From DAOSCP01 sp035379625 (GTDB lineage Bacteria > Bacteroidota > Ignavibacteria > Ignavibacteriales > DAOSCP01), in assembly GCA_035379625.1 (NCBI GenBank), contig DAOSVM010000005.1:1-64000 (forward strand): a stretch of DNA of 64,000 nt, read 5' to 3'. The position numbers and the translations under genes are program-made. Shown piece after piece: positions 51,803-60,135 of this stretch. Every line of letters starts with the position of its first letter. Position 1 is the stretch's first letter. The notes below the pieces were generated by a model that was given only the letters and a program-made list of their open reading frames with translations, did no database searches and had not been told where the DNA came from.

Positions 51803-53698
51803 TTATTTGTCATCTTCGACAGTATATTGAGTAGTTTCAGGGCCGCTACTGTCTGGATTTGGATTATTATTAGGTGCTGCTTCTGCAGGATTTGCTTGTC
51901 CACTTTGATACATTCTAGTTGAAACTTCTGACCATAATTTTTGTAAGTTTTCAGTCTCAACTTTCATAGCATCAAAGTTATTAGATTTAATAGCTTCTTC
52001 TAATTTATTAGCTTGTTGTTCAAGTTTTTGCTTATCATCAGCACTTATTTTATCACCAAATTCGGTAATTTGTTTTTTAGTACTGAATACAAGATTATCA
52101 GCATTATTTCGAATTTCAGCTTGTTCTTTCTTTCTTTTATCTTCTTCGGCGTGAGCTTGAGCTTCTTTTTTCATTTTTTCAACTTCTTCTTTGTTCAAGC
52201 CGCTTGAAGAAGTAATTCTAATGCTTTGTTCTTTACCTGTAGCTTTATCTTTTGCAGAAACGTGTAAAATACCGTTAGCGTCAATATCAAATGTAACTTC
52301 AATTTGAGGAACGCCTCTTGGAGCTGGTGGAATACCATCAAGATGGAATCTACCTAGTGTTCTGTTATCAGCTGCCATGGGTCGTTCACCTTGTAAAACA
52401 TGAATTTCAACACTTGGTTGATTATCTGATGCAGTTGAGAAAATTTCAGATTTCTTTGTTGGAATTGTAGTATTAGCCGGAATCATTACTGTCATTACAC
52501 CGCCAAGTGTTTCGATACCTAAAGATAATGGAGTTACATCGAGCAATAATACATCTTTAACTTCACCAGCTAAAACACCACCTTGAATTGCAGCACCAAT
52601 TGTGACAACTTCATCTGGATTTACGCCTTTATGAGGTTCTTTTTTAAAAATTCTCTTTACTAATTCTTGTACTTTAGGGACACGAGTTGAACCACCAACT
52701 AAAATGACTTCATCAATTTGGTCTGCTGTTACACCTGCATCTTTCAATGCTTTTTCACAAGGAATAGCTGTTCTTTCTACAAGATCATCAATTAATTGTT
52801 CGAATTTAGCTCGTGTAATAGTTAAATTTAAGTGTTTAGGACCATTAGCATCAGCTGTTATAAATGGTAAATTTACTTCTGTTTGCATGCTAGCTGATAA
52901 TTCGATTTTAGCTTTTTCAGCTGCTTCTTTAAGTCTTTGTAATGCCATTGGATCTTTTCTGATATCGATACCTTCTTGCTTTTGGAATTCATCAGCAATG
53001 TAATCAATTAATCTTTGGTCGAAATCATCACCACCTAAATGAGTATCACCATTTGTTGATTTTACTTCAAATACACCTTCACCAATTTGAAGAATTGAAA
53101 TATCAAATGTACCACCACCTAAGTCATATACAGCAACAAGTTGTTCTTTATTCTTTTTATCCAAACCATAAGCCAAAGCTGCAGCGGTTGGTTCATTTAT
53201 AATTCTTCTTACTGTCAATCCTGCAATTTCTCCAGCATCTTTTGTAGCTTGTCTTTGGGCATCATTGAAGTAAGCTGGAACTGTAATAACAGCTTCTGTA
53301 ACTTCTTCACCAAGATAATCTTCGGCTGTTTTTTTCATTTTTTGTAAAATCATTGCTGAAATTTCTGGTGGTGAATATAATTTCCCTCCAATATCTACTC
53401 TTGCAGAATTATTATCACCTGCTACAACTTTATATGGGACTTTTTTAATTTCTTCAGTTACTTCATCCATTCTACGTCCCATAAATCTTTTAATTGAATA
53501 AATTGTATTGTGCGGATTAGTTACTGCTTGTCTTTTAGCAGGTTGCCCTACTAATCTATCACCATTTTTTGTAAAAGCTACAACTGATGGTGTAGTTCTT
53601 CCGCCTTCTGAATTTGCAATTACAACGGGCTCATTGCCGATCATTACAGCTACGCATGAGTTGGTTGTTCCTAAGTCAATTCCTATTATTTTACCCAT
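51803..53698 (-). CDS. dnaK: Hsp70 chaperone DnaK
   Basis: A 631-residue Hsp70. The nucleotide-binding domain opens GIDLGTTNSCVAVM and contains AYFNDAQRQATKDAGEIAG, YDLGGGTFDISIL and LVGGSTRVP. The substrate-binding domain has LLLDVTPLSLGIETLGG and a helical lid. A Gln/Asn/Pro-rich tail closes the protein. It folds and protects proteins with DnaJ and GrpE, neither encoded here. AAGGAG precedes the ATG. I looked for a CIRCE operator upstream and found none. It sits between clpC and the hsp20 pair, all on the minus strand. Confidence 0.98.
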   Translation of the reverse strand: MGKIIGIDLGTTNSCVAVMIGNEPVVIANSEGGRTTPSVVAFTKNGDRLVGQPAKRQAVTNPHNTIYSIKRFMGRRMDEVTEEIKKVPYKVVAGDNNSARVDIGGKLYSPPEISAMILQKMKKTAEDYLGEEVTEAVITVPAYFNDAQRQATKDAGEIAGLTVRRIINEPTAAALAYGLDKKNKEQLVAVYDLGGGTFDISILQIGEGVFEVKSTNGDTHLGGDDFDQRLIDYIADEFQKQEGIDIRKDPMALQRLKEAAEKAKIELSASMQTEVNLPFITADANGPKHLNLTITRAKFEQLIDDLVERTAIPCEKALKDAGVTADQIDEVILVGGSTRVPKVQELVKRIFKKEPHKGVNPDEVVTIGAAIQGGVLAGEVKDVLLLDVTPLSLGIETLGGVMTVMIPANTTIPTKKSEIFSTASDNQPSVEIHVLQGERPMAADNRTLGRFHLDGIPPAPRGVPQIEVTFDIDANGILHVSAKDKATGKEQSIRITSSSGLNKEEVEKMKKEAQAHAEEDKRKKEQAEIRNNADNLVFSTKKQITEFGDKISADDKQKLEQQANKLEEAIKSNNFDAMKVETENLQKLWSEVSTRMYQSGQANPAEAAPNNNPNPDSSGPETTQYTVEDDK

Positions 53699-53822
53699 AT
53701 TTTTCTCCTTATTGAATAATTATGTTTCCAAAAATATATAAATATATGAAAACAAAAAAGTTGTTAATAAAATTTAATATTCATTCTGTAGATATTACAG
53801 TAAATATGACAAATTTTCATAA

Positions 53823-53849
53823 AAATAGGTGCACATGGTGCACCTATTT
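53823..53849 (-). terminator. Palindromic terminator of the hsp20 pair
   Basis: A perfect 12-bp stem AAATAGGTGCAC / GTGCACCTATTT with a 3-base loop; on the minus strand a T-run follows. It lies 4 bases past the hsp20 stop codon. Confidence 0.85.
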
Positions 53850-53853
53850 GAAT

Positions 53854-54282
53854 TTACTTAATTTCTATTTGTTTTGCAGCTGGTTTTTCAGGTTCTTTCT
53901 TTTGCATTGTAATTGTAAGTACACCATTTTCGTAATTAGCTTCAATTGTGTCTGTTAAGACATCATCACCGAGGTTAAAGCTTCTTGTAAACGCTCCTTC
54001 AACTCGTTCAGATAAATAATATTTCTTATCTTTTTCTGTTTTTTCAAATCTTTTTTCACCTTGGATTGTGAGAACATTATTATCAAGAGTTACTTTAATA
54101 TCATCTTTTTTGAAACCAGGAACTTCAATCTCGAAGTTTAATTTTCCATCTTTTTCATAAACATCGATTGATGGATATAATTTTGTTGTTGAAGGAGCTG
54201 CAAAGACATCAGTTACATAACGTTCAAATTCTTTAATAGCATTTTCAAATTCTTTGAACGGATTATACTTTACTAATGCCAT
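53854..54282 (-). CDS. Small heat-shock protein, Hsp20 family (1)
   Basis: A 142-residue alpha-crystallin-type holdase. The N-terminus is the Bacteroidota-typical short form (MALVKYNPFKEFENAIKEFE). The alpha-crystallin domain runs from about residue 35 to 130 with KLNFEIEVPGFKKDDIKVTL and the closing ENGVLTITMQKKEP, followed by a short tail ending IEIK. It keeps unfolding proteins soluble without ATP. GGAGGTG precedes the ATG. It lies 24 bp behind a close paralogue, from which it arose by tandem duplication. Confidence 0.95.
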   Translation of the reverse strand: MALVKYNPFKEFENAIKEFERYVTDVFAAPSTTKLYPSIDVYEKDGKLNFEIEVPGFKKDDIKVTLDNNVLTIQGEKRFEKTEKDKKYYLSERVEGAFTRSFNLGDDVLTDTIEANYENGVLTITMQKKEPEKPAAKQIEIK

Positions 54283-54306
54283 AGCGCACCTCCATATTTT
54301 TAATTA

Positions 54307-54729
54307 TTATTTTATTTCTATTTGTTTTACTTCTGGTTTAACAGGTTCTATTTTGTTTAATGTTATTGTCAAAACTCCGTTTTCAAAACTAGCTGAAATA
54401 TTTTCTTTGTCAATTGTTTCATCAAGTGTAAAGCTTCTTGAGAATGAACCACTCATTCTTTCGCTAAAGTAATACTTCCTATCTTTCTTTTCAGTTTCTA
54501 ATTTCTTTTCTCCCGAAATTGTTAACATGTTTTCTTCTAAGGTTATTTTTACATCGTCCTTTTTGAAACCAGGTATTTCTACTTCTAAGATTATTTTGTT
54601 ATCTTCTTCATAAGCATCAACTTTTACTAAATGATTATAATTTACATTGTTTCTTGTTTGTACATCATTTAGTAAATTATCGAATTCTTTGAATAAAGAT
54701 AACACTGGATTAAATCTTACTAATGTCAT
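54307..54729 (-). CDS. Small heat-shock protein, Hsp20 family (2)
   Basis: A 140-residue paralogue of the preceding gene, with the same MTLVRFNP start, VEIPGFKKDDVKITL core and ENGVLTITLNKIEP close. The two end in the same IEIK. I set the start at the ATG 54727-54729, preceded by GGAGG; a longer in-frame extension to 54942 is hydrophobic, runs through the promoter region and is not credible. It is the first gene of the pair. A sigma-54-like promoter lies about 50 bases upstream. Confidence 0.93.
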   Translation of the reverse strand: MTLVRFNPVLSLFKEFDNLLNDVQTRNNVNYNHLVKVDAYEEDNKIILEVEIPGFKKDDVKITLEENMLTISGEKKLETEKKDRKYYFSERMSGSFSRSFTLDETIDKENISASFENGVLTITLNKIEPVKPEVKQIEIK

Positions 54730-54777
54730 GGCACCCTCCAAATTTTTAATTTTGTTATTTAATTTCGCCAATAATAA

Positions 54778-54794
54778 TACAACTACCGTGCCAA
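54778..54794 (-). promoter_or_regulatory. Sigma-54-like promoter for the hsp20 pair
   Basis: On the minus strand TTGGCACG-GTAG-TTGTA matches the -24/-12 consensus (TGGCACG-N4-TTGCA) at all but one base. That base falls in the -12 GC dinucleotide (GT here). The predicted RNA start, about 54766, leaves a 5' leader of about 37 bases before the ATG at 54729. Confidence 0.45.
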
Positions 54795-54873
54795 AAGTTG
54801 CAATATCTTTACAACTAATTGATGAACAATGAGTTATAAAAATTACAATAAAAATAACACATAATTGGTTACA

Positions 54874-54890
54874 TGTCGTACAATATGACA
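54874..54890. promoter_or_regulatory. Palindrome that could bind a sigma-54 activator
   Basis: TGTCGTA-CAA-TATGACA is a 7-bp inverted repeat with one mismatch. It is centred about 115 bases upstream of the predicted hsp20 RNA start, the usual distance for an enhancer-binding protein. The rest of the 335-bp gap between hsp20 and the DJ-1 gene shows nothing else I can name. Confidence 0.35.
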
Positions 54891-55064
54891 AAATGATATA
54901 TATTAAGACAAAAAAGCAAAAAATATGATAAAAATAATGCACTCTCTAATTGTCAATAACTTGAAAATATTTTTGTTAGAGCTATTGACTTTTATAAATT
55001 ACCTTAATAAATTGATTTTAAGGTCTACAATTATTGAGCGAATTATAAAAAAACAGGAGGTATT

Positions 55065-55652
55065 ATGGCAGCTAAAAAAATTTTGATGCTTGTAGGAGAC
55101 TTCGTAGAAGATTACGAAGCTATGGTCCCTTACCAAATCTTAACAATGGTAGGGCATACAGTTCATACTGTTTGTCCTGGTAAAAAGAAAGGTGAAACAG
55201 TGAAAACAGCAGTTCACGATTTTATAGGTGACCAAACATATGTCGAATTACAAGGCCATCGTTTTTTAATCAATGCAGATTTTGATACCATTAATGAAAA
55301 AGAATATGATGCTTTAGTAATTCCTGGCGGTAGAGCACCTGAATATTTAAGACTAAATCCGCGAGTTATTGAAATTACAAAACACTTTGCAGATTCTAAA
55401 AAGCCGATTGCTGCAATTTGTCACGGTCCGCAAATATTAGCAGCAGCTGGAGTTTTAAAAGGTAGAAATGTAATTTCTTATCCAGCTGTTGGTCCAGAAT
55501 GCAAAATTGCAGGAGCTAATTTTGGTGAAGTTTCTCCAAATGCAGATAATGCTCTTACAGATGATAACATAGTTACTGCTCCAGCTTGGCCAGCACATCC
55601 AGAATGGATGAGACAATTCTTAAAAATACTTGGTAGCAAAATTGAACCTTAA
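55065..55652 (+). CDS. DJ-1/PfpI-family protein
   Basis: A 195-residue protein of the DJ-1/PfpI/YajL superfamily. The nucleophile elbow AAICHGPQILAAAG carries the reactive Cys. The partner Glu is near the N-terminus in GDFVEDYEAMVP, and VIPGGRAPEYLR forms the preceding loop. Members act as peptidases, deglycases, glyoxalases or stress chaperones; the specific activity is not decidable from sequence. AGGAGG precedes the ATG. It is divergent from the hsp20 pair, fitting a stress role. Confidence 0.92.
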   Translation: MAAKKILMLVGDFVEDYEAMVPYQILTMVGHTVHTVCPGKKKGETVKTAVHDFIGDQTYVELQGHRFLINADFDTINEKEYDALVIPGGRAPEYLRLNPRVIEITKHFADSKKPIAAICHGPQILAAAGVLKGRNVISYPAVGPECKIAGANFGEVSPNADNALTDDNIVTAPAWPAHPEWMRQFLKILGSKIEP

Positions 55653-55654
55653 TA

Positions 55655-55683
55655 AAAAAAGGCTGCAGTAGCAGCCTTTTTTT
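55655..55683. terminator. Bidirectional terminator between DJ-1 and VIT genes
   Basis: The stem AAAAGGCTGC / GCAGCCTTTT has a 4-base loop and A- and T-runs on either side. It lies between two convergent genes and overlaps the VIT stop codon. Confidence 0.92.
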
Positions 55684-56386
55684 ACGCAACCGAAACTCCG
55701 AAAATATATCCCACAATGGCAGAAAGAACCATTGATAAAGTACCAAGAATTAAAATTCTTATTGTTGCTTTTTTTATATCTGCTCCGCCAGTTTTTGCTG
55801 AAACTGCTCCTAAAAGAATTAAAGAAATAATTGCAAATAAATAAATTGCATAAATCATATATTGAATTGGTGTAAACAATGTTACCAAAAGTGGTAAAAT
55901 ACCACCGGCGATAAAGGACGCTCCAGATGATAAAGCTGCTTGTAAAGCATTAGCTTGATGAATTTCATTAATCCCCAACTCATCTCTTACGTGAGCGGCA
56001 AGCGCATCGTGTTCGGTTAACTCCTTTGCTACCTGCATAGCGGTCTCTTTTTTCAATCCGCGTCTTTCATATATTTGTGCTAATATCTTCAACTCCACTT
56101 CTGGATTTTCTTTCAATTCTTGTGCTTCTCTTTCAATATCAGATTTCTCAATATCTTCCTGCGAGCTAACTGAAACGTATTCTCCTGCGGCCATAGATAA
56201 TGAGCCAGCTACTAATCCAGCTAACGTTGAAAGAACAATATGATCTCTTATATTTGTAGCACTTGCAACTCCAATTGCCAAACTTGCAATTGAAATTATA
56301 CCATCATTTGCTCCTAAAACTGCTGCTCTAACCCAATTGCTTTTATGTACATAATGAACATCCAAATAATTGTCAATTGTTAACAT
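55682..56386 (-). CDS. VIT1/CCC1-family metal transporter
   Basis: A 234-residue inner-membrane protein of the vacuolar iron transporter family, which exports Fe2+ or Mn2+. The first helix carries the signature VLGANDGIISIASLAIGVASA. The second helix, GLVAGSLSMAAGEYVSVSSQ, is followed by a Glu-rich cytoplasmic loop (DIEREAQELKENPEVE) that binds metal in this family. Three more helices complete the usual five. ATG 56384-56386 is preceded by TTGGGG on its strand; an in-frame TTG four codons earlier lies within that signal. Confidence 0.93.
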   Translation of the reverse strand: MLTIDNYLDVHYVHKSNWVRAAVLGANDGIISIASLAIGVASATNIRDHIVLSTLAGLVAGSLSMAAGEYVSVSSQEDIEKSDIEREAQELKENPEVELKILAQIYERRGLKKETAMQVAKELTEHDALAAHVRDELGINEIHQANALQAALSSGASFIAGGILPLLVTLFTPIQYMIYAIYLFAIISLILLGAVSAKTGGADIKKATIRILILGTLSMVLSAIVGYIFGVSVA

Positions 56387-56405
56387 ATTTAGCCCCAATT
56401 AGTTA

Positions 56406-56609
56406 TTATTTTTTCGATGGGAAGCCTAAAATTACTCCCATAACCATTCCGTATAAAGTTGAGTTATACCATTTTGATGTTATTGGACAACTTCCACTTT
56501 GGCATCCAATAAAATAGTAATACAGATATCCAAATGTAGCACCTAAAATAGCAAAAACAACAACTCTAAGATATTTATTTTTTTTGAATAATTCAAAAAA
56601 ACGTTTCAT
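56406..56609 (-). CDS. DUF6132-family small membrane protein
   Basis: A 67-residue protein with two membrane helices (about residues 13-33 and 48-63). The loop YYFIGCQSGSCPITSKWYNS matches the DUF6132 family seen in Bacteroidota, often close to thioredoxin-like or rhodanese genes. The CxxxxC pair may be redox-active or hold a metal, but no function is established. Its gene lies 19 bases upstream of the VIT transporter gene and 51 bases downstream of a thioredoxin-like gene on the same strand. Confidence 0.8.
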   Translation of the reverse strand: MKRFFELFKKNKYLRVVVFAILGATFGYLYYYFIGCQSGSCPITSKWYNSTLYGMVMGVILGFPSKK

Positions 56610-56660
56610 AAAATTGATACCCTTGGTTTATTAAAATTATATTCACTAAATCAAATAAAA

Positions 56661-57062
56661 TTAATTTGCTTGATAAAGGTTTAATAATTTTTCTTTACTA
56701 TTGATACCTATCAAATATTGCTTTACTTCGTTATTTTCATTAAGTATTATCGATGGAACAGCCTTAATCTTAAAAAAATTTGCCAAATCGAAATCCTTCG
56801 TTGCATCAATTGATTCAATATTAATATTTTCCTTTTTTAGCTCTTCAACTATAGGAGTTTGTGTTTTGCAAACTGAACAACTTGGATTATAAAAATACAA
56901 GTAAATTTTTTTGTTGTTTAATTTTTTTGCAAAATCTGGTTTGAATTTATCTAAATTAATTTTATGACCGATTAATTTTTTGCTTTTTCGTATGATAAAC
57001 CATTGAAATAAATAAAAAATAGCGATAACTGTTATTGCAATTATTAAGATTGTTTTTAACAT
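56661..57062 (-). CDS. Membrane-anchored thioredoxin-fold protein
   Basis: A 133-residue protein with one N-terminal membrane anchor (LIIAITVIAIFYLFQWFII) and a thioredoxin fold. The active site is YNPSCSVCKTQTP (Cys-Ser-Val-Cys) and the cis-Pro is in KAVPSIIL. The CSVC centre differs from the classic CGPC. It should act as a thiol-disulfide enzyme on the outer face of the inner membrane. It is the upstream member of a three-gene run with the DUF6132 and VIT genes; redox handling linked to metal transport is a guess. Confidence 0.85.
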   Translation of the reverse strand: MLKTILIIAITVIAIFYLFQWFIIRKSKKLIGHKINLDKFKPDFAKKLNNKKIYLYFYNPSCSVCKTQTPIVEELKKENINIESIDATKDFDLANFFKIKAVPSIILNENNEVKQYLIGINSKEKLLNLYQAN

Positions 57063-57120
57063 AATTTTCTCTTTTTTTTTTAAGATGAATTTTCAAATTA
57101 ATTGTTACATTAAAAACAAA

Positions 57121-57145
57121 AAAAAGAACCGTTAAGGTTCTTTTT
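57121..57145 (-). terminator. Terminator of the trifunctional aromatic biosynthesis gene
   Basis: The stem AAAAAGAACC / GGTTCTTTTT with a 5-base loop and flanking A/T runs lies 12 bases past the stop codon at 57157. Confidence 0.88.
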
Positions 57146-57156
57146 TTTTTATGTTT

Positions 57157-59193
57157 TTATATGTTGAGTAAATCTTTCATAAGGTTTTCGTACATATCGA
57201 AAGTAAGTGCTTGTGGCCCATCGGAAAGAGCTTTTTCAGGCTCTGGATGTATTTCAACTATAATTCCATCGGCGCCAACAGCTTTAGCAGCTTTAGCAAG
57301 TGGTACAACTAAATTTCTATGTTTTGCACTGTGAGATGGATCAACAATTACAGGTAAATGTGTAAGTTCTTTCAAAATTGGTACTGCTGCGATATCCAAA
57401 GTGTTGCGTGTTGCAGTTTCAAAAGTTCTAATTCCACGTTCACACAATACCACTTGCTGGTTACCTTGTGCTAAAATGTATTCTGCGGCTTGCAAAAGTT
57501 CTTCAATAGAAGACATCATTCCGCGTTTTAATAAAACTGGAACGTTAGTTTTACCAACTTCTTTTAATAATGCAAAGTTAGCCATATTTCTTGCGCCAAT
57601 TTGTAACATATCACAACCGCCACGAATTATTGGTTCAACATCTTCTGGGGCAAGAACTTCTGTTACAATTGGCATACCAAAAGTATTTCCTGCTTCTTTC
57701 ATCATTTTTAAACCTTCAAAACCAAGCCCTTGGAAACTATATGGAGAAGTTCTTGGTTTGAAACAACCACCACGTAGAATAACACCACCGTATTCTTTAA
57801 CCTCTTTTGCAGTCACCATAATTTGATCATATGATTCAACTGCACAAGGTCCGGCCATAACAACAAAATTTCCATCACCAATTTTTATATTCTTAACAGT
57901 AACAACCGTATTTTCTGGTTTATATGCACGACTTGCTAATTTATAACCGCTTGGAGTTTTAGGTTTTTCTTTATTTTCTCTTAATTCAACTTTTGGTTCT
58001 GATTTTATTTCTTTTGTTTCAGTATCAATATTTACTGGTACTGTTACTAGTCGTTCAATATCATAGGCTGGATATGACCCGAGTATTTTCAAAAACCTTG
58101 TAACTTTCCTTAATTCGTCAATAGCTGTAGCAACATCTGGATCATCCATATTTCCTTCAAAATCGATATAAAATAATTCTTCCCAAGGATTTCCAATAAT
58201 TGGACGGGATTGAATTTTGGTCATATTTAAATTATGCTCTTTGAAAATAGAAAGTGCATCAACAAGAGCACCTGGTTTTTGCTCTGTTGCTAATACTAAA
58301 CTTGTTTTACAAGGGATTCTTAAATCAACTTTTTGTGCATTTCGCGCAATTACTAAAAATCTCGTGTAATTTTCAGATTGGTTTGCTATGTTTTTCCTTA
58401 AAATTGTCATTTCATAAATCTGAGCAGCTTCTTCACTTGCAATTGCGGCATAATTTTTATTATTTTCATTTTTTATTTTGTGAACAGCCAATGCTGTATC
58501 TTCATAATATTCAATTTTTACATCAGGGAATGATTGTAAAAAATTGCTACATTGCATAATTGCTTGTGGATGCGAATAAATCTTTTCGATTTTGTTTAAT
58601 GGAATATCTTCAATAGCAATCAAACAATGTTCTACTTTAACTTTTACTTCTCCAACAATTGAAATTTGAGCGTGCGATAAAACATCGTAAACTTCATTGA
58701 TGCTACCTGATGTTGTATTTTCAATTGGTAAAACTCCATAATCAACTTGACCTTCTTCAACAGCTGTTACAACATCTTTAAAGGTGGATTTGGAGAGGAA
58801 GGAAAGGCGAGCATCGTTGTGAATAAAAAACTTTTTACTTGCTTTGTGACTGTATGAGCCTTCTACTCCCTGTATTGCAATGCGTATTATTTCCAAATCA
58901 TCTAATTCAGGATTTGCAGTTTGTTGCAAATAATATTGTTGAATTCTTAATGAATCTTCTATTATTTCATTAAATATTTGAGTTATAAAATATGAATCTA
59001 TACCTAATTCTTTCCCTTTTTTAATCAATCTGAATAGTAATTCTTCTTCACGTTTTTTATCTCTTACTTGTGCGCCTTCTAAATTTTTAACTTTAACAAT
59101 TTCTTGGCTCAAACTCCTTCTTTCTGCCAATAATGATAATAATTGCTCATCTATTTGATTAATTTTTTCACGTATTTTGTTTTTATCCTGCAT
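57157..59193 (-). CDS. Chorismate mutase - prephenate dehydratase - ACT - DAHP synthase fusion
   Basis: A 678-residue protein combining the first shikimate step and two phenylalanine steps. Residues 1-90 are an AroQ-type chorismate mutase (INQIDEQLLSLLAERRSLSQEI). Residues about 103-285 are prephenate dehydratase (IAIQGVEGSYSHKASKKFF; GVLPIENTTSGSINEVYD; the TRF motif in ENYTRFLVIA). Residues about 297-375 are an ACT domain (TEQKPGALVDALSIFKEHN; IQSRPI). A charged linker leads to an AroF/type I-beta DAHP synthase (about 430-678: MAGPCAVESYDQI; RGGCFKPRTSPYSFQG; IVDPSHSAKH). The Phe-binding ACT domain could control both ends of the route. GGAG precedes the ATG. Confidence 0.95.
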   Translation of the reverse strand: MQDKNKIREKINQIDEQLLSLLAERRSLSQEIVKVKNLEGAQVRDKKREEELLFRLIKKGKELGIDSYFITQIFNEIIEDSLRIQQYYLQQTANPELDDLEIIRIAIQGVEGSYSHKASKKFFIHNDARLSFLSKSTFKDVVTAVEEGQVDYGVLPIENTTSGSINEVYDVLSHAQISIVGEVKVKVEHCLIAIEDIPLNKIEKIYSHPQAIMQCSNFLQSFPDVKIEYYEDTALAVHKIKNENNKNYAAIASEEAAQIYEMTILRKNIANQSENYTRFLVIARNAQKVDLRIPCKTSLVLATEQKPGALVDALSIFKEHNLNMTKIQSRPIIGNPWEELFYIDFEGNMDDPDVATAIDELRKVTRFLKILGSYPAYDIERLVTVPVNIDTETKEIKSEPKVELRENKEKPKTPSGYKLASRAYKPENTVVTVKNIKIGDGNFVVMAGPCAVESYDQIMVTAKEVKEYGGVILRGGCFKPRTSPYSFQGLGFEGLKMMKEAGNTFGMPIVTEVLAPEDVEPIIRGGCDMLQIGARNMANFALLKEVGKTNVPVLLKRGMMSSIEELLQAAEYILAQGNQQVVLCERGIRTFETATRNTLDIAAVPILKELTHLPVIVDPSHSAKHRNLVVPLAKAAKAVGADGIIVEIHPEPEKALSDGPQALTFDMYENLMKDLLNI

Positions 59194-59365
59194 ATTTTCT
59201 CCTATTTTATGAACTTTTTAATATAAAATTTTATATTAAAAATGCAAGTACAAATTTTAAAAAAATGTTAATAATATATTATAGTTATGTAAATAAATTC
59301 ATATGCTTGTTTTAAAAAGTCTCTTTTTTTTGTATTTTTAAAAGTTTAATTATTAAATATAATTT

Positions 59366-60133
59366 ATGATAAAATTAGACCAAGTTTCATTCAAATATAA
59401 TGAGTCAACAGAATATATAATAAAAAAACTTTCTATTGAATTTAATTCTGGTGATTTTGTTGGTATTGTTGGGCCAAATGGTTCAGGTAAAACAACACTT
59501 ATAAAAATAATTGCCAATTTACTTTTGCCTCAAGAAGGTAATTGTTTATTGAATAAAAAAAAATATAATTCTTACAAAAATCAAGAGTTTTACAAGTTAG
59601 TTTCTTATGTTCCACAAAATATATCTGTAACTTATCCTTTTACAGTTTATGAGTTGGTAATGATGGGGAGAGCTCCAAATTTAAGTAGCTATGGAATACC
59701 TAAGGATATAGATGTTCAGATAGTAGAAGAAAAATTAAAAATAATGGATATTTGGAATTTAAGAAATAAAACGATTGATAAATTATCAGGTGGTGAACTC
59801 CAGAGAGTATTGATTGCAAGAGCTTTAGCACAAAATACAGATGTTATACTTTTAGATGAGCCAAGCTCATTTTTAGATTATCGCCACCAAGTTGAAATTT
59901 TTAAAGTACTTATTGAATTAAACAAAGCTGGAAAAATTATTGTCTTAATATCTCACGATTTGAATTTGCTTTCTTGTTATGCTGATAAATTAGCCGTGAT
60001 AAAAAACGGAGAATTAAAATATTTTGATAAAGTGCAGAATATTCTTACCAAGAATATTTTAAATGATATTTATGAAACAGAGTTTGAAATTTATAGCCAT
60101 AATAATAAAAAAATAATAACATTAGCTGTTTAA
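59366..60133 (+). CDS. ABC transporter ATP-binding protein, iron/cobalamin-uptake type
   Basis: A 255-residue ATPase with Walker A GPNGSGKTT, Q-loop VSYVPQNIS, signature LSGGELQRV, Walker B VILLDEPSS and switch His in ISHDLNLL. The stretch YPFTVYELVMMGRAPNLSSYG is characteristic of the FecE/BtuD/HmuV group, which drives uptake of iron-siderophores, haem or vitamin B12. No permease or binding protein is adjacent, so its partners must be encoded elsewhere. No Shine-Dalgarno is obvious. The next gene begins 2 bases after its stop. Confidence 0.92.
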   Translation: MIKLDQVSFKYNESTEYIIKKLSIEFNSGDFVGIVGPNGSGKTTLIKIIANLLLPQEGNCLLNKKKYNSYKNQEFYKLVSYVPQNISVTYPFTVYELVMMGRAPNLSSYGIPKDIDVQIVEEKLKIMDIWNLRNKTIDKLSGGELQRVLIARALAQNTDVILLDEPSSFLDYRHQVEIFKVLIELNKAGKIIVLISHDLNLLSCYADKLAVIKNGELKYFDKVQNILTKNILNDIYETEFEIYSHNNKKIITLAV

Positions 60134-60135
60134 AT

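Noticed and set aside
54307..54942. Extended 211-residue version of the second Hsp20
   Set aside because: The extra N-terminus is unlike Hsp20, lacks a ribosome site and runs through the predicted promoter; ATG at 54729 has a strong Shine-Dalgarno.
54935..54950. GCACTC as half of a CIRCE (HrcA) operator near hsp20
   Set aside because: The partner half GAGTGC is absent at the required 9-base spacing.
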